Shown: positions 38,222-47,835, counted from the stretch's first letter. The stretch is DNA of 64,000 nucleotides from Bradyrhizobium acaciae (GCF_020889785.1 NZ_JACMYK010000014.1:27976-91975), one strand, 5' to 3'. Numbers and translations: made by a program. The notes: generated by a model not told the origin, from the letters alone.

Positions 38222-38625
38222 CCAACGAGCGACAGTGTGCGAATGTCTCAAATCTTAGGCTCAGGTAGGAAGCGGCAATCATCAAAAGCGCCATGCCGGG
38301 ATCGGAGCCGGCCGCCACCTTCCGGCGCGCACTGCTAGTTTGATTTCAACATTGCCGGAGTGGCGCACGACGCACGTAAGTTGGCCAGTTGGACTGCCGA
38401 TGCGCGGCGACAAGCCGGCACGCGCGCTCAAATCTTCGGGATGCGTATGGCGGGATCAGAGTGAGCCGTCGCGCCGAATGGGTTCGAGGAGCGGTCAGGG
38501 ATCTGAATGACATCGCTCGAGGCTCTATCGCGCAGGGCTCCAAGCTGTTGAACGGCGCTCGTCGTCTCTTTGCTGGGGCGGTTTTGCTCCAAGTCCATCG
38601 ATGAATACAACTGAGGGGGAATAGT

Positions 38626-41103
38626 GTGACAAGACAGCGCTCTTTGTTGACGCCTGGTCCATTGTCGTTATCGCTGGACGTCAGGAGCCAAATGCAACTC
38701 GACCTTGCATCGCGCGATTGCGAGTTCAAGGAAGTAACCGCCCGCATGCGGCGGCTGATCCTCAATTTGCTGACAAATGCCGATGACTATTCGGTGGTCC
38801 CGATTCAGGGCGGCGGCTCTTTTGCGATGGAAGCCGCTCTGTCTACATTCGTGTCTTCAGCCCACAAGCCGCTCGTTTGTGTAAATGGCATCTATGGCGA
38901 GCGCATATACAAAATGCTGCGGCTATGGGGTGTCGAAGCGCAGACGCTTGCCAAACGCGTGACCGACCCTCTGGACCCTCAGGAAATTGGCGAGCATCTG
39001 AACCGAAATCCCGGCGTTACGCACCTGTGTTTCGTGCATTGCGAGACCACGACCGGCATCGTCAATCCGCTGGATGCGATCGTGGACGAGGCGAGGCGGC
39101 ACGGCGTGAAGACGATCGTCGACGGGATGAGTTCTTTTGGCGGCATCGATATTGATCTGAGCAGCGGGGGCCCGGACGTCCTGGTCACGTCGAGCAACAA
39201 GTGCATAGAGGGGCCTCCGGGAGTAGCGTTTGTCATCGCCTCTCGCGAACTGTTGGAGAACGCGGTTCAAGAGCCGAGGTCATTTGTGCTCGACGTGAGA
39301 GATCAATGGCTCTCGCTGGAGCGCACAGGTGAATGGCGTTCGACGCCTCCCACCCATATCGTTCAGGCAACGACCAGGGCACTGGAGATCTTGGAGGAAG
39401 AGGGCATTCCTGCCCGCCGCCGCAGGTATGAAAAGGTCAGGGACGATCTCATCAAGGAGCTCGAGGGAGTGGTCTCCCCGCTGCTAGCCCCGAACGTGCA
39501 GTCACCGGTCTGCGTTGCGTTCGTTGCGCCATCGGGGATGGCGGATCAGGCAGCATTTGATGGGCTGTATCGACACTTGGCGAGCCACAACCTTTACATC
39601 TACTCCAAGCTGCACGTTGCGACGCGGAGTTTCCGGGTCGGTTGTATCGGTGAAATTCAATCCAGTTGGATCCAGCAGTTGGGTTGCGCCTTCCGGACAT
39701 ACTTCCGCCCTGGTCAGGGTGCGGCAGCGCGACCAATATCCGCCCAGGAGACATCCCAAGCGCTCGCCAAGGTGCCGCCTCGCGTGGCAGCGGGCGCGCA
39801 GGTGCCATGGTCCCCCGAGACTGCCGTTCTGCACGCGGGTTACCGCCGCGACCCGGTGACGAAAGCTGTGGCCGTGCCGATATATCAGAACACGGCGTAT
39901 GAACTCGATGGCGATCTGAACCACATTGCGGACGTCTACAACGTAAAGGCTGATGGGTTCACCTATACAAGGATCATCAATCCGACGACCCGCGCGCTGG
40001 AAAGAAGGTATGCGGCGGTCGATACGGGAAGGGACTCGCTCGCCGTCGCATCAGGGCAAGCGGCAACCTTCCTTGCCATCGTCAACCTGGCAAGCGGGCA
40101 GGTCGGGGATAATGTCGTCGCGTCGCCCTATCTGTATGGCAATACCTGGAACCTGCTCCATAACACGCTGAAGCGTCTTGGCATCAGCGTCAGGACGGCA
40201 GACCCTCGAAGGCCTGAGACATTCGAGCGTGCCATCGATGATCGCACGATATGCCTGTTCGGAGAGGTGATTTCGAACCCCTGTCTGATTCCGCTCCCGG
40301 TCAAGCAGCTGGCGGAGATCGGCCGGAAGTACGGCGTTCCCCTGGTGGTGGATAATACCACGACGCCACTGGTATGCCGCCCGTCAGATCTCGGTGCTGC
40401 GATCACGACGTACTCCGCGACGAAATACATATGCGGCCATGGCACCACGTTGGGCGGGCTGATTGTCGACAACGGCAAGTTCAGCTACCGCGGAGCCTCC
40501 CGCTTTCCGTTGTTCAACGGTCCTGACGAGGCGCATGGCGGGATTATCTGGCGCAGCGCGCTGCAGGATGTCGACGATCTTGGAAAAAGCGAGTTTCTGC
40601 TGAAGGCTCGCATGACTTGGCTGCGCGATACGGGGGCTGCGATCGCTCCGTTTGCGAGCTTCCAACTGATCCAAGGGCTTGAGACGCTGCCGCTTCGCAT
40701 GAAGCAGCACTGCGCCAACGCCAGGGTCGTCGCAGACGCTCTCCATAAGCATCCAAAGGTGCGCCGTGTCTTCTATCCCGGGCTCTTCGAAGGCGCCGAT
40801 CGGGAAACCGTCGACCAGACGCTCAACCCGGCATACGGGCACGGCGCAATGGTCATGTTCGAGGTGGAGAACGAGCTGGCCGGACGCAAGTTCATCCAGA
40901 ACGTCGACTTGATGTATCACGTTTCGAATGTTGGGGATGCCCGCACACTGGTGACGCATCCCGTCTCCACGACACACACAACCGTTCCACGGGAGAAGCG
41001 CGAGGCCGCGGGCATATTTGGCGGCTCGATCCGGCTCTGCGTCGGCATCGAGGACGTCGACGACATTGTCCGTGATCTGCACAAGGCGCTCTCCGCAATC
41101 TGA
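38626..41103 (+). CDS. rtxA: Rhizobitoxine biosynthesis protein RtxA (aminotransferase / O-acetylhomoserine sulfhydrylase-like fusion)
   Basis: An 825-residue two-domain PLP enzyme for dihydrorhizobitoxine, the precursor of the ethylene-synthesis inhibitor rhizobitoxine. It starts at GTG 38626 with a GGGGA site. Residues about 1-370 are a class V aminotransferase (TPGPLSLS, PIQGGGSFAMEA, PLP Lys in TSSNKCIEGPPG) and would make serinol. Residues about 395-825 are a Cys/Met-metabolism PLP domain (YQNTAYELDGD, SGQAATFLAIV, Lys in YSATKYICGHGTTLGG, HPVSTTHTTVP) that joins it to homoserine. This fusion followed by a desaturase is unique to rtx loci, so recognition is firm. First gene of a six-gene run. 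Confidence 0.95.
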   Translation: MTRQRSLLTPGPLSLSLDVRSQMQLDLASRDCEFKEVTARMRRLILNLLTNADDYSVVPIQGGGSFAMEAALSTFVSSAHKPLVCVNGIYGERIYKMLRLWGVEAQTLAKRVTDPLDPQEIGEHLNRNPGVTHLCFVHCETTTGIVNPLDAIVDEARRHGVKTIVDGMSSFGGIDIDLSSGGPDVLVTSSNKCIEGPPGVAFVIASRELLENAVQEPRSFVLDVRDQWLSLERTGEWRSTPPTHIVQATTRALEILEEEGIPARRRRYEKVRDDLIKELEGVVSPLLAPNVQSPVCVAFVAPSGMADQAAFDGLYRHLASHNLYIYSKLHVATRSFRVGCIGEIQSSWIQQLGCAFRTYFRPGQGAAARPISAQETSQALAKVPPRVAAGAQVPWSPETAVLHAGYRRDPVTKAVAVPIYQNTAYELDGDLNHIADVYNVKADGFTYTRIINPTTRALERRYAAVDTGRDSLAVASGQAATFLAIVNLASGQVGDNVVASPYLYGNTWNLLHNTLKRLGISVRTADPRRPETFERAIDDRTICLFGEVISNPCLIPLPVKQLAEIGRKYGVPLVVDNTTTPLVCRPSDLGAAITTYSATKYICGHGTTLGGLIVDNGKFSYRGASRFPLFNGPDEAHGGIIWRSALQDVDDLGKSEFLLKARMTWLRDTGAAIAPFASFQLIQGLETLPLRMKQHCANARVVADALHKHPKVRRVFYPGLFEGADRETVDQTLNPAYGHGAMVMFEVENELAGRKFIQNVDLMYHVSNVGDARTLVTHPVSTTHTTVPREKREAAGIFGGSIRLCVGIEDVDDIVRDLHKALSAI

Positions 41104-41134
41104 CAACCTGGAAAGTGATCAGGAAGGGATTCTC

Positions 41135-42193
41135 ATGAATCAGCCAGAAGCTTGGAAACTGAGGTCGTCACGCTATGAGGCCGTTCCATTTAGCCGCGAA
41201 ATCAATAGGCAGCTCTCCGAGCTGAGGCCCGATAACATAACGGGTGCCGCGTATATCGCAAAAGACTACGTCGTGATCGCGGCGTGCACGTTCGCGACCG
41301 TGTCGGTCTCATGGTGGTTGTATCCGCTCGCGGTCCTTCTGATCGGCGCCTACCAGCGTGGATTGACGACGATCGCTCATGATGCGGCCCACCGCACGCT
41401 CGCGAAGAACACCACCTGGAACTACGTCCTTGGGATTCTGTTCGCTGCCTATCCCTTGTTCCAGCGCCACTGGGCCTACCGGATCTCACACGTCTATTTG
41501 CATCATCCCTATCTCGGCGACCCGGACAAGGATCCTGACCTCAAGTTCTTCCTGGCCAATGGTGTTTACGACGTGCAGCCGCCTGAGCGATACGCGTTCA
41601 ACCTGATCTGGAAGCCGATATTTGGCGGTGCGACGCTGGCGTACCTGAAGTATCTCTGGACCAACCGGTTTTCAATCAGAGATGTCGAGGACGAGAGCCG
41701 CTCAGGCATACTTATCGACAAATATGGCTTCTATCTCTTCTGGATCTGCATCCTGGGCGGATCATATGCCCTTGGGCTGCTCCACATCGTGATCCTGTTC
41801 TGGATCGTGCCCTATCTCACCACGTTCCAGGTGCTTGGCTGGTTTGTCGAACTCGCCGAGCACTCACCGATGTGCGAGACCGAGACGCAGAACGTCTATC
41901 TGACCAGGAATCGCAAAGGGAATTTCCTGGAGCGCGCCATCCTGGGGCAAAACCTGGATGAATATCACCTCGAGCATCACCTCTCGCCCGGCATCCCGTT
42001 TTGGCTGTTGCACAAAGCCCAGAAAATCAGAATGCAGGATCCGGCTTACGCAAAGGTTGCCGCAAGCTGGGGAGGGCTCTTCGTCAAGGGGCCGCAAGGT
42101 CAGCCGAGCGTCATCACTCAGTTGAAGGAGCGAAACCGACGTCTTTATGAGCAGTCTGTGCGCGGTGGCAACACCAGCGGACAACTCGCATGA
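41135..42193 (+). CDS. rtxC: Dihydrorhizobitoxine desaturase RtxC
   Basis: A 352-residue membrane di-iron desaturase that introduces the vinyl double bond, turning dihydrorhizobitoxine into rhizobitoxine. The start at 41135 has an AGGAAGGG site. The three His boxes of the fatty-acid-desaturase superfamily are present: AHDAAHRT, SHVYLHH and YHLEHHLSPG, with hydrophobic pairs before and between them. It follows rtxA by 31 nt, and its stop overlaps the next gene by four bases. Context and His boxes make the call secure. Confidence 0.93.
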   Translation: MNQPEAWKLRSSRYEAVPFSREINRQLSELRPDNITGAAYIAKDYVVIAACTFATVSVSWWLYPLAVLLIGAYQRGLTTIAHDAAHRTLAKNTTWNYVLGILFAAYPLFQRHWAYRISHVYLHHPYLGDPDKDPDLKFFLANGVYDVQPPERYAFNLIWKPIFGGATLAYLKYLWTNRFSIRDVEDESRSGILIDKYGFYLFWICILGGSYALGLLHIVILFWIVPYLTTFQVLGWFVELAEHSPMCETETQNVYLTRNRKGNFLERAILGQNLDEYHLEHHLSPGIPFWLLHKAQKIRMQDPAYAKVAASWGGLFVKGPQGQPSVITQLKERNRRLYEQSVRGGNTSGQLA

Positions 42194-43020
42194 TTTTGCA
42201 ACGGCCAGACCAAGCCCGCGCCGTGGTCGGCATCACCTCGAACCGTCTGTTGGTCGATGGTGTGCACCGCGATTGGATGCGGCGCAAATACGCCAAGGCC
42301 CTGCTTCATCAGGCGGGAGTGGCGTGCGTCATATTGCCGACAATTGACGCTGAAGATGCGTCGGTTGAGACTTCGCGGGCGATCATGCGGGCTCTCGACG
42401 GGCTCGTTTTGACGGGAGACGAATCCAACGTCGATCCTGCCGTTCTGAGGGCGCCTGCGTACCGTCCGGGAACTGATCAGCAGGACATCGAGAATGGAAT
42501 CCGTGATCGTCCCCGGGACAGGCTATCCGCGGTAGCGATCAAGAACGCCATTGCGCTCGGAATGCCGATCCTGGGCATCTGCCGCGGTTTGCAGGAGCTC
42601 AACGTCTATTTCGGCGGCACGCTTCGCTCATCCCTTAGCGCGTGGAGTCTGGGAAGTGGCCAGATGCATGCCGAGAAGCCGGACCGCCCGAGAGATCGCC
42701 AGTACGATGTTGCGCACAGCATCAGGGTATGTCCCGACGGTGCGTTCTTTCCGATCGCGCGCACCGTCGAAGCACAAGTCAACTCCCTGCACAACCAAGG
42801 CATAGAGGTGCTGGCCAACGCGCTAAGACGAGAGGCGTGGGCGCCTGACGGTCTGGTCGAAGCGGTTTCGGTGGTGGGCGCGCCAACGCTGCAGATCGCC
42901 GTGCAATGGCACCCCGAATGGCACGCCTCAACCGACCTGCTGAGCAAGCGACTATTCACGGCATTTGGAGCGGCGTGTCTTGCGTACGCCGAACAAAGAA
43001 GCACGAGAGGTGGACGGTGA
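42190..43020 (+). CDS. rtxD: Glutamine amidotransferase-like hydrolase (peptidase C26), rtx operon
   Basis: A 276-residue class I amidotransferase-like protein of the gamma-glutamyl-GABA hydrolase (PuuD) type. The nucleophile elbow is LGICRGLQELNVYFGG, with the catalytic His-Glu in QWHPEWH. No synthase partner domain is attached. PuuD-like enzymes remove a gamma-glutamyl group. Together with the GS-like ligase at the end of the operon, it could form a glutamylation/deglutamylation cycle protecting the toxin or its precursor. That is inference. The ATGA overlap with rtxC shows coupling. The symbol follows the reported gene order rtxACDEFG. Confidence 0.75.
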   Translation: MILQRPDQARAVVGITSNRLLVDGVHRDWMRRKYAKALLHQAGVACVILPTIDAEDASVETSRAIMRALDGLVLTGDESNVDPAVLRAPAYRPGTDQQDIENGIRDRPRDRLSAVAIKNAIALGMPILGICRGLQELNVYFGGTLRSSLSAWSLGSGQMHAEKPDRPRDRQYDVAHSIRVCPDGAFFPIARTVEAQVNSLHNQGIEVLANALRREAWAPDGLVEAVSVVGAPTLQIAVQWHPEWHASTDLLSKRLFTAFGAACLAYAEQRSTRGGR

Positions 43021-44039
43021 CATTTCAAACCAAGCGCGGTCCGCCCAGATCGAAAGGTGAGTTCACCGGAACCGACGCGCCGACATGGTTCGGGGGGCGC
43101 GCTGCGCCGCGGCAGCCTCAAACGAACGGCGGGCGATCGACAAGCCGCTTCGCTCTGGGAGTTCTCTTTGTGGCGCTTTACGTCGTTCTGAGCGCGGCGG
43201 GCGAGGTGTATGCGGCATCGTATTTTCAACAGGCGGACCTGTTCGTCGCTCTGTTGGTGTCCTTTGCCGCAGTATGTCTGTCGTTCAATCTGCTGGCTGG
43301 TCACGGGACGGGCAAGGCACGAGCAACGAAGCCAGCGCTCGTGGCATTTGTGTCGCTCAATCTCGTGACCGCGATCAGCTGGATCGGATTGTTTGTCGGC
43401 CTGAAATACGCCGAACCTGCGATCGTCGTCGCGTTCATGGTGGCGCTAGGACCAGCCGCAACGGTGTGGTTGAATGCACTGATCAGGCGGAAGGGTATCC
43501 CTCCAGCATCCGACATCATCGTGAGCGCCACGATTGCGATGATCGGCGGCTACATGATCTGGATCTCGGTCAGCGGCAATGCGGGCGTGCAGTGGGGACC
43601 GCAATCGTCCTTCGGCATCGTCCTCGCAATCGTGGCCGGCCTATCGCTGGCGCTTACAAATATACTGGTCAAACTACTGTTCGATTGCGGGTTTTCCGGC
43701 CGACAGGTATTGGCGCATCGGTTCTATGGAACGATTCTCCTGTTGCTGGGACTGGTCGACTATTCCTCCATGATGCTTGAGATCTCGCAGCATTGGCGTG
43801 CGATCGCGGCGATTGGGCTTTCCACGATCATTGTTCCGCTGCTCTTGATCCAGGAGGGCATCCGCCGCGTCGAGCCATTCACCGTCAACATGGTGCTGTC
43901 CACCGCCCCTGTCATCACGTTCCTGTTCCAGTACTTCGATTCTCGTATCGTGCCTTCGCTCCACACGTTCATTGGAAATGTTCTCATCACGATTGTCGCT
44001 GTCGGCAACGTCTACTCGCAATATCGGAGGACCGCATGA
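43017..44039 (+). CDS. rtxE: DMT/EamA-type transporter, rtx operon
   Basis: A 340-residue inner-membrane protein starting at GTG 43017, four bases into the previous gene's end. A basic 40-residue N-terminus leads into about ten helices in two EamA repeats (ALGVLFVALYVVLSAAGEV first; FGIVLAIVAGLSLALTNIL later). Drug/metabolite transporters of this type export small molecules, so release of rhizobitoxine or a precursor is the likely role. Substrate is inferred from context only. The symbol is by position in the operon. Confidence 0.75.
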   Translation: MTFQTKRGPPRSKGEFTGTDAPTWFGGRAAPRQPQTNGGRSTSRFALGVLFVALYVVLSAAGEVYAASYFQQADLFVALLVSFAAVCLSFNLLAGHGTGKARATKPALVAFVSLNLVTAISWIGLFVGLKYAEPAIVVAFMVALGPAATVWLNALIRRKGIPPASDIIVSATIAMIGGYMIWISVSGNAGVQWGPQSSFGIVLAIVAGLSLALTNILVKLLFDCGFSGRQVLAHRFYGTILLLLGLVDYSSMMLEISQHWRAIAAIGLSTIIVPLLLIQEGIRRVEPFTVNMVLSTAPVITFLFQYFDSRIVPSLHTFIGNVLITIVAVGNVYSQYRRTA

Positions 44040-45325
44040 ACGAACGCAAATGTGTAATCGTCGACGCATATTCGACTGGCAGATTTCTACCTGAAGAGTT
44101 CAGGCGGTACGGAATTGGAACGGTGCACGTGATGTCGGCTGCACAGATCCCAGCCATCTTCCAGTCGCATTTCGACGCTGACCTATATGATGAAGTCATT
44201 CGTCCCCCCGAATGCATGGCCCCCGACGAGATCGTTGAATTTCATCTTCAGGCGCTCCGCGGCAGTGAGCTGGAGTTCGTTATTGCGGGGTCCGAGACCG
44301 GAGTTGAGCTCGCCGATTCCATCTCGGAACGGCTGGGGTTGCCTTCGAATGGCACGGCTCTGTCAGCCGCCCGCCGTGACAAATCGCGGATGTCCGAAGC
44401 GTTGGCCGCAGCAGGCGTGCGATCGATCAGGCAGGTCGTGTCAGACAACGCCGTTGAGATCGCCAGCTGGAAACGTCAAGAGAACTTCGATGAGATCGTG
44501 ATCAAGCCGCTGAATAGCACAGGCACGGAGGACGTGTTCTTTTGCTCGGCTGATGCGGATGTTGAGCGTGCTCTGGCTGCCATCGTCGGAAAGACGAACC
44601 GGGTCGGAGCGTTCAATGAACTGGCGCTTGCACAGGAGAGAATAAAGGGTCAGCAATATACCGTGAATGCCGTCTCGATCGATGGAGAAGCGTTCGTCAC
44701 CGAGGCCTGGACCTATGAGACCGTTCCCGTCGAGGGCGCGTCATCGGTCTGCTCGCGCGAGTGGTTGCTGGGAGCCAAGGAGCCAATCGTTCTGGAGCTG
44801 TCCGATTATCTTGTCCGTGCGTTGCGGGCGCTTGGAATCGTCAACGGACCCTCGCATGCAGAGATCATCGTCGATGATCGCGGACCAGTGTTGGTCGACT
44901 TCGGAGCAAGACTGCAAGGAACCATGTCAGCAAAAGCCCGGACCATGGCGCTGGGTGACAATCATATGTCGCTAACGGCCTGGCGGTACGCAAATCCCAA
45001 GGAATTTGGTGAGTGTATGAGGTTGCGTGGGGCCTACAAGCGACAGGCTCATGCACTGTGCGTCTCGTTGATTTCCGATATGAGCGGTGTCGTTGCCGGT
45101 TACTCCGGATTAGATGCAATCCGTAACCTCGCGAGCTTCGCTGATGCCATCGCATTGGTTCCCATAGGCCAAAGGCTGGTCCCGACCATCGACCTGGTGT
45201 CCACACCAGGCATCGTGTACCTCGTCAACAACGATTTGGTACAGCTTGAGGAGGACTATCGCCAATTGCGTGCGCTGCGCATGAACCAGGTGTTCGATCT
45301 GATGGCGCAGGAAGGCGGCGAATGA
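44036..45325 (+). CDS. rtxF: ATP-grasp ligase, rtx operon
   Basis: A 429-residue ATP-grasp amino-acid ligase. The N-terminal Rossmann-like part (MNERKCVIVDAYSTGRFLP) precedes the ATP-grasp fold. ATP-binding Lys are in EIVIKPLNSTGTEDV, the metal-site acidic residues in HAEIIVDDRGPVLVDFGARLQG, and the glycine-rich loop follows. Such ligases join an amino acid to another amine or acid through an acyl phosphate. Their presence suggests that rhizobitoxine or a precursor is conjugated, perhaps as a dipeptide. The start overlaps rtxE by four bases. The symbol is by operon position. Confidence 0.78.
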   Translation: MNERKCVIVDAYSTGRFLPEEFRRYGIGTVHVMSAAQIPAIFQSHFDADLYDEVIRPPECMAPDEIVEFHLQALRGSELEFVIAGSETGVELADSISERLGLPSNGTALSAARRDKSRMSEALAAAGVRSIRQVVSDNAVEIASWKRQENFDEIVIKPLNSTGTEDVFFCSADADVERALAAIVGKTNRVGAFNELALAQERIKGQQYTVNAVSIDGEAFVTEAWTYETVPVEGASSVCSREWLLGAKEPIVLELSDYLVRALRALGIVNGPSHAEIIVDDRGPVLVDFGARLQGTMSAKARTMALGDNHMSLTAWRYANPKEFGECMRLRGAYKRQAHALCVSLISDMSGVVAGYSGLDAIRNLASFADAIALVPIGQRLVPTIDLVSTPGIVYLVNNDLVQLEEDYRQLRALRMNQVFDLMAQEGGE

Positions 45326-46656
45326 CCGACATTCGTGTGGCTCGCGCGAACTCAGCCCGTGCGGCGATGATTGGCGTGAGCGACTTTGACGGCATCCTTC
45401 GAGGTAAGCACATCCTGGGTGAAGATCTCTCGGACGGGGATAAAGTCGTCAAGTTCTCTGAGGCGGTGCTGGCGTGGGATTGTGCGGACCGGGTCATTCC
45501 CGCGGGATTTACCCATAAGCCGCTCTCAGCATTTGGAGATGCCGATCTGCGTGTTCTGTCCGGCACCGGCCGTTTGGTGTCCTATCTCGGCGATCAGGAT
45601 CTCTACCTTGCGGAGTTTATGGGCGCACATGAGGACATCTGTCCGCGAGGTATTCTGCGCAAAGTCCTGAAAAGGGCAGCTGATCACGGATACGGCTGCA
45701 CGGCCGGGTTCGAGTTCGAGTTCATGCTGTTCAATGAGAACGCCGACACAATTGAGGACAAGCCGTTCGGCCAATGGGCTCCGTTCACGCGAGGTCCTTT
45801 CGGTTACTCGATTGCGCGCTCTGTCGCGCACCAGGAGCTGTTCGGCGAGATCTTGGCGCTTTGTGAGAAGGCCAGAATACCTCTCAGCGGCCTGCACTTC
45901 GAAACAGGGCCGGGCGTGATTGAAGCATCACTTCATCATTGTGATGCCCTGGAAGCTGCGGATCGAGCGATCATCTTCAAGGCAATGATAAAGGCCTGGG
46001 CGCACACGAAAGGCATGATGGCAACATTCATGGCCAAGGTTTGTGAGGAGTGGCCAGGCCAGTCGGGCCATATTCACATCTCGATGTCCTCGGACGGTCA
46101 GAATGTGTTCTACGACAGTAACGCGTTTCGCAACGTCTCAAAGATCATGAGGCAATTTCTTGGCGGACAACTGAACTACATGAATGAGTTCTGCGTGCTC
46201 GCCGCGCCGAACTTCAATAGCTACAAGAGATTGGTCCCCGGCTACTGGGCGCCGGTCTGCCCAAGCTGGGGAATTGACAACCGCTCCTGCGCGGTGCGGG
46301 CCATTCCGGGAGAGCCGTCTGCACATCGCCTTGAGTACAGGCTGGCTGGTGCAGACATGAACCCATATCTCGCTCTCTCATGTGCTATCGGCTCGGGTAT
46401 GCTGGGCGTCGAGACAGATGCGGACTTGCCGGCTTCGATCGTCGGTGATGCAAGCATGGAGATGTGTCCTCGCTCCGGAAGGCTGCCTCAAAGCCTGTCA
46501 GAAGCGACACATCGGTTTGCACAGTCTCCGGCGGCCAATGATGTGTTCGGGGAAAGGTTTGTTGAAGCCTTTTCCTGCTCCCGCCGGTGGGAGTGGGAGG
46601 CCGTTCAACATCGGGTCACCGACTTTGAACGGCGGCGGTACTTCGAGATCATCTAG
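45322..46656 (+). CDS. rtxG: Glutamine synthetase-like ligase, rtx operon
   Basis: A 444-residue member of the glutamine synthetase superfamily, the gamma-glutamyl-amine synthetase type rather than core GlnA. The catalytic domain shows GCTAGFEFEFMLF (metal Glu), LHFETGPGVIEASLHHCDALEAAD, GQSGHIHISMS (ATP-site His) and RLVPGYWAPVCPSWGIDNRSCAVRA. It likely attaches gamma-glutamate to an amine in the pathway, with the C26 hydrolase as the reverse partner. It overlaps the ATP-grasp gene by four bases and ends the operon; a hairpin lies 166 bp downstream. Confidence 0.78.
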   Translation: MTDIRVARANSARAAMIGVSDFDGILRGKHILGEDLSDGDKVVKFSEAVLAWDCADRVIPAGFTHKPLSAFGDADLRVLSGTGRLVSYLGDQDLYLAEFMGAHEDICPRGILRKVLKRAADHGYGCTAGFEFEFMLFNENADTIEDKPFGQWAPFTRGPFGYSIARSVAHQELFGEILALCEKARIPLSGLHFETGPGVIEASLHHCDALEAADRAIIFKAMIKAWAHTKGMMATFMAKVCEEWPGQSGHIHISMSSDGQNVFYDSNAFRNVSKIMRQFLGGQLNYMNEFCVLAAPNFNSYKRLVPGYWAPVCPSWGIDNRSCAVRAIPGEPSAHRLEYRLAGADMNPYLALSCAIGSGMLGVETDADLPASIVGDASMEMCPRSGRLPQSLSEATHRFAQSPAANDVFGERFVEAFSCSRRWEWEAVQHRVTDFERRRYFEII

Positions 46657-46821
46657 CTGTTCGTCCTATTGAGCAGCCCTTGCGCTGCAATTGATCAGGC
46701 CATGGCGCCCGTCCGGGACAGCCGCGCAAATGCACGCTCTGGAACCTTCCTTTCCTTCGCCGTCGTCTCGAAGGCCAGCGACCATCACAATCTAGCTATC
46801 CGTATTGCTGCGCCTCAGATG

Positions 46822-46852
46822 AACCTCCGGCCGCAGGGCGCGACCGGAGGTT
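46822..46852. terminator. Hairpin between convergent rtxG and the small exported-protein gene
   Basis: A perfect 9-bp inverted repeat AACCTCCGG/CCGGAGGTT has a 13-nt loop between two converging genes. There is no U tract, so termination is inferred from position. Confidence 0.5.
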
Positions 46853-46872
46853 GACCCCAACAGGGCTTCGCG

Positions 46873-47169
46873 TCAGTGCCGCTTGCCGCTTATCGGCGTG
46901 CTGGTCGCAGTATCGTCAATCGCCTCATTGTCGGATGCGTTGCCCTCGGCGGCATTCTTTGCGCCCTTGGTCGACTTCCTGCCCGCCTTTGCACCCGTGG
47001 TCCTGAGCTTAGGCGGGGAGTCCTCGTCTTCGCTTGTCCCGCTCTGTGTGCTTGTTCCTTGCACGCCTTTGCGAGCCTTGGCATCTGCGGCAAGGCTTTG
47101 CGCAATGACTGGGTAAGCAAGGAAAGCCGTAAGGCCGCATGCGAGTACAGAGGTTTTCACCAATTTCAT
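46873..47169 (-). CDS. Small exported protein
   Basis: A 98-residue protein with a clear signal peptide (MKLVKTSVLACGLTAFLAYP, cut near VIAQS). A highly charged, Ser/Thr/Lys/Asp-rich disordered remainder follows (TSEDEDSPPKLRT, GRKSTKGAKNAAEGNAS). The start has AGGAG with 6-nt spacing. It is periplasmic or secreted. No known domain. It converges on the rtx operon and diverges from the tts-box-linked gene at 47599. Confidence 0.75.
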   Translation of the reverse strand: MKLVKTSVLACGLTAFLAYPVIAQSLAADAKARKGVQGTSTQSGTSEDEDSPPKLRTTGAKAGRKSTKGAKNAAEGNASDNEAIDDTATSTPISGKRH

Positions 47170-47516
47170 TCACGTCTCCTGGATCGATTTGCTTGACGGA
47201 GCGAGTTCGGCTCGACGGCCGGGCCGCCCGCCTGCGCCGCTTGCATCGCGTTAAGCGTACGTGCAGCGCGGCTTCATCTAATCTTTCATGTGTGGTCATC
47301 GTTTAGGAGATTTGGGGTAAATTCGGGAAGTTGTTGTCTTACCTGTGGCGATACAACGGTCCGCATCGTCGAACACTGCTCACGACCGGAGGGACGAGTC
47401 CAAGATCTGCGCTGCTGAAGTCGCCGCGGTCGGGGAGATAGACACGCGCGACTGGCGGCTTTGAAGTTCACACGCCTGGAGTCGTCTCAAGGCAGGCACC
47501 GCTTTTGTCGTCGAGC
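47170..47516. other. Divergent intergenic region
   Basis: It lies between the exported-protein gene and the tts box. No gene recognised. Confidence 0.4.
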
Positions 47517-47540
47517 TTGTCAGCATCCTGTAAGCTAAGC
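47517..47540 (+). promoter_or_regulatory. Candidate tts box before the 78-residue ORF
   Basis: TTGTCAGC-ATCCT-GTAAGCTAAGC matches about 14 of 19 fixed tts positions, including both conserved half-sites GTCAGC and AAGCT. The ATG at 47599 is about 60 bp downstream, the usual spacing. Confidence 0.5.
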
Positions 47541-47598
47541 TCGGCAATCTTCCGCAATCCGAAAACCCGCTTTCTCGGTCCTCAACGGGAGACTAGGT

Positions 47599-47835
47599 AT
47601 GGAGTCTATCGAGCGAGCTTTGTCTACGCACGCTATGCCAACAATCATCGAGGATGAAGAAATCCAGCACCCGAGGACGGAAGCCTCTCCATCAACTGAT
47701 CCAACGGATTTTCGCCATCAACCAGTCGCGCTGAGAAGTGTCGGATCATCCAACGCGGGCGACAATTCCCTGGGCAGTATGTCGCAGGAGTTTCGCGCGG
47801 TGGTGGCCGGGATTGTCGCCCGGAGTTTCGCTTGA
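47599..47835 (+). CDS. Short putative type III-secreted protein or effector stub
   Basis: A 78-residue soluble protein with a GGGAG site before its ATG and a tts-like box about 60 bp upstream. The N-terminal 60 residues are Ser/Thr/Pro-rich and lack hydrophobic stretches, as type III secretion signals do (EIQHPRTEASPSTDPTDF). A short helix ends it (MSQEFRAVVAGIVARSFA). No known domain. ICE-type genes begin soon after, so it may be the surviving N-terminus of a larger effector cut by insertion or frameshift. Confidence 0.5.
   Translation: MESIERALSTHAMPTIIEDEEIQHPRTEASPSTDPTDFRHQPVALRSVGSSNAGDNSLGSMSQEFRAVVAGIVARSFA

Noticed and set aside
38560..38600. GGGGCGGTTTTGC as a sigma-54 promoter for rtxA
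   Set aside because: GG and GC are 9, not 10, bases apart and the flanking bases do not fit.
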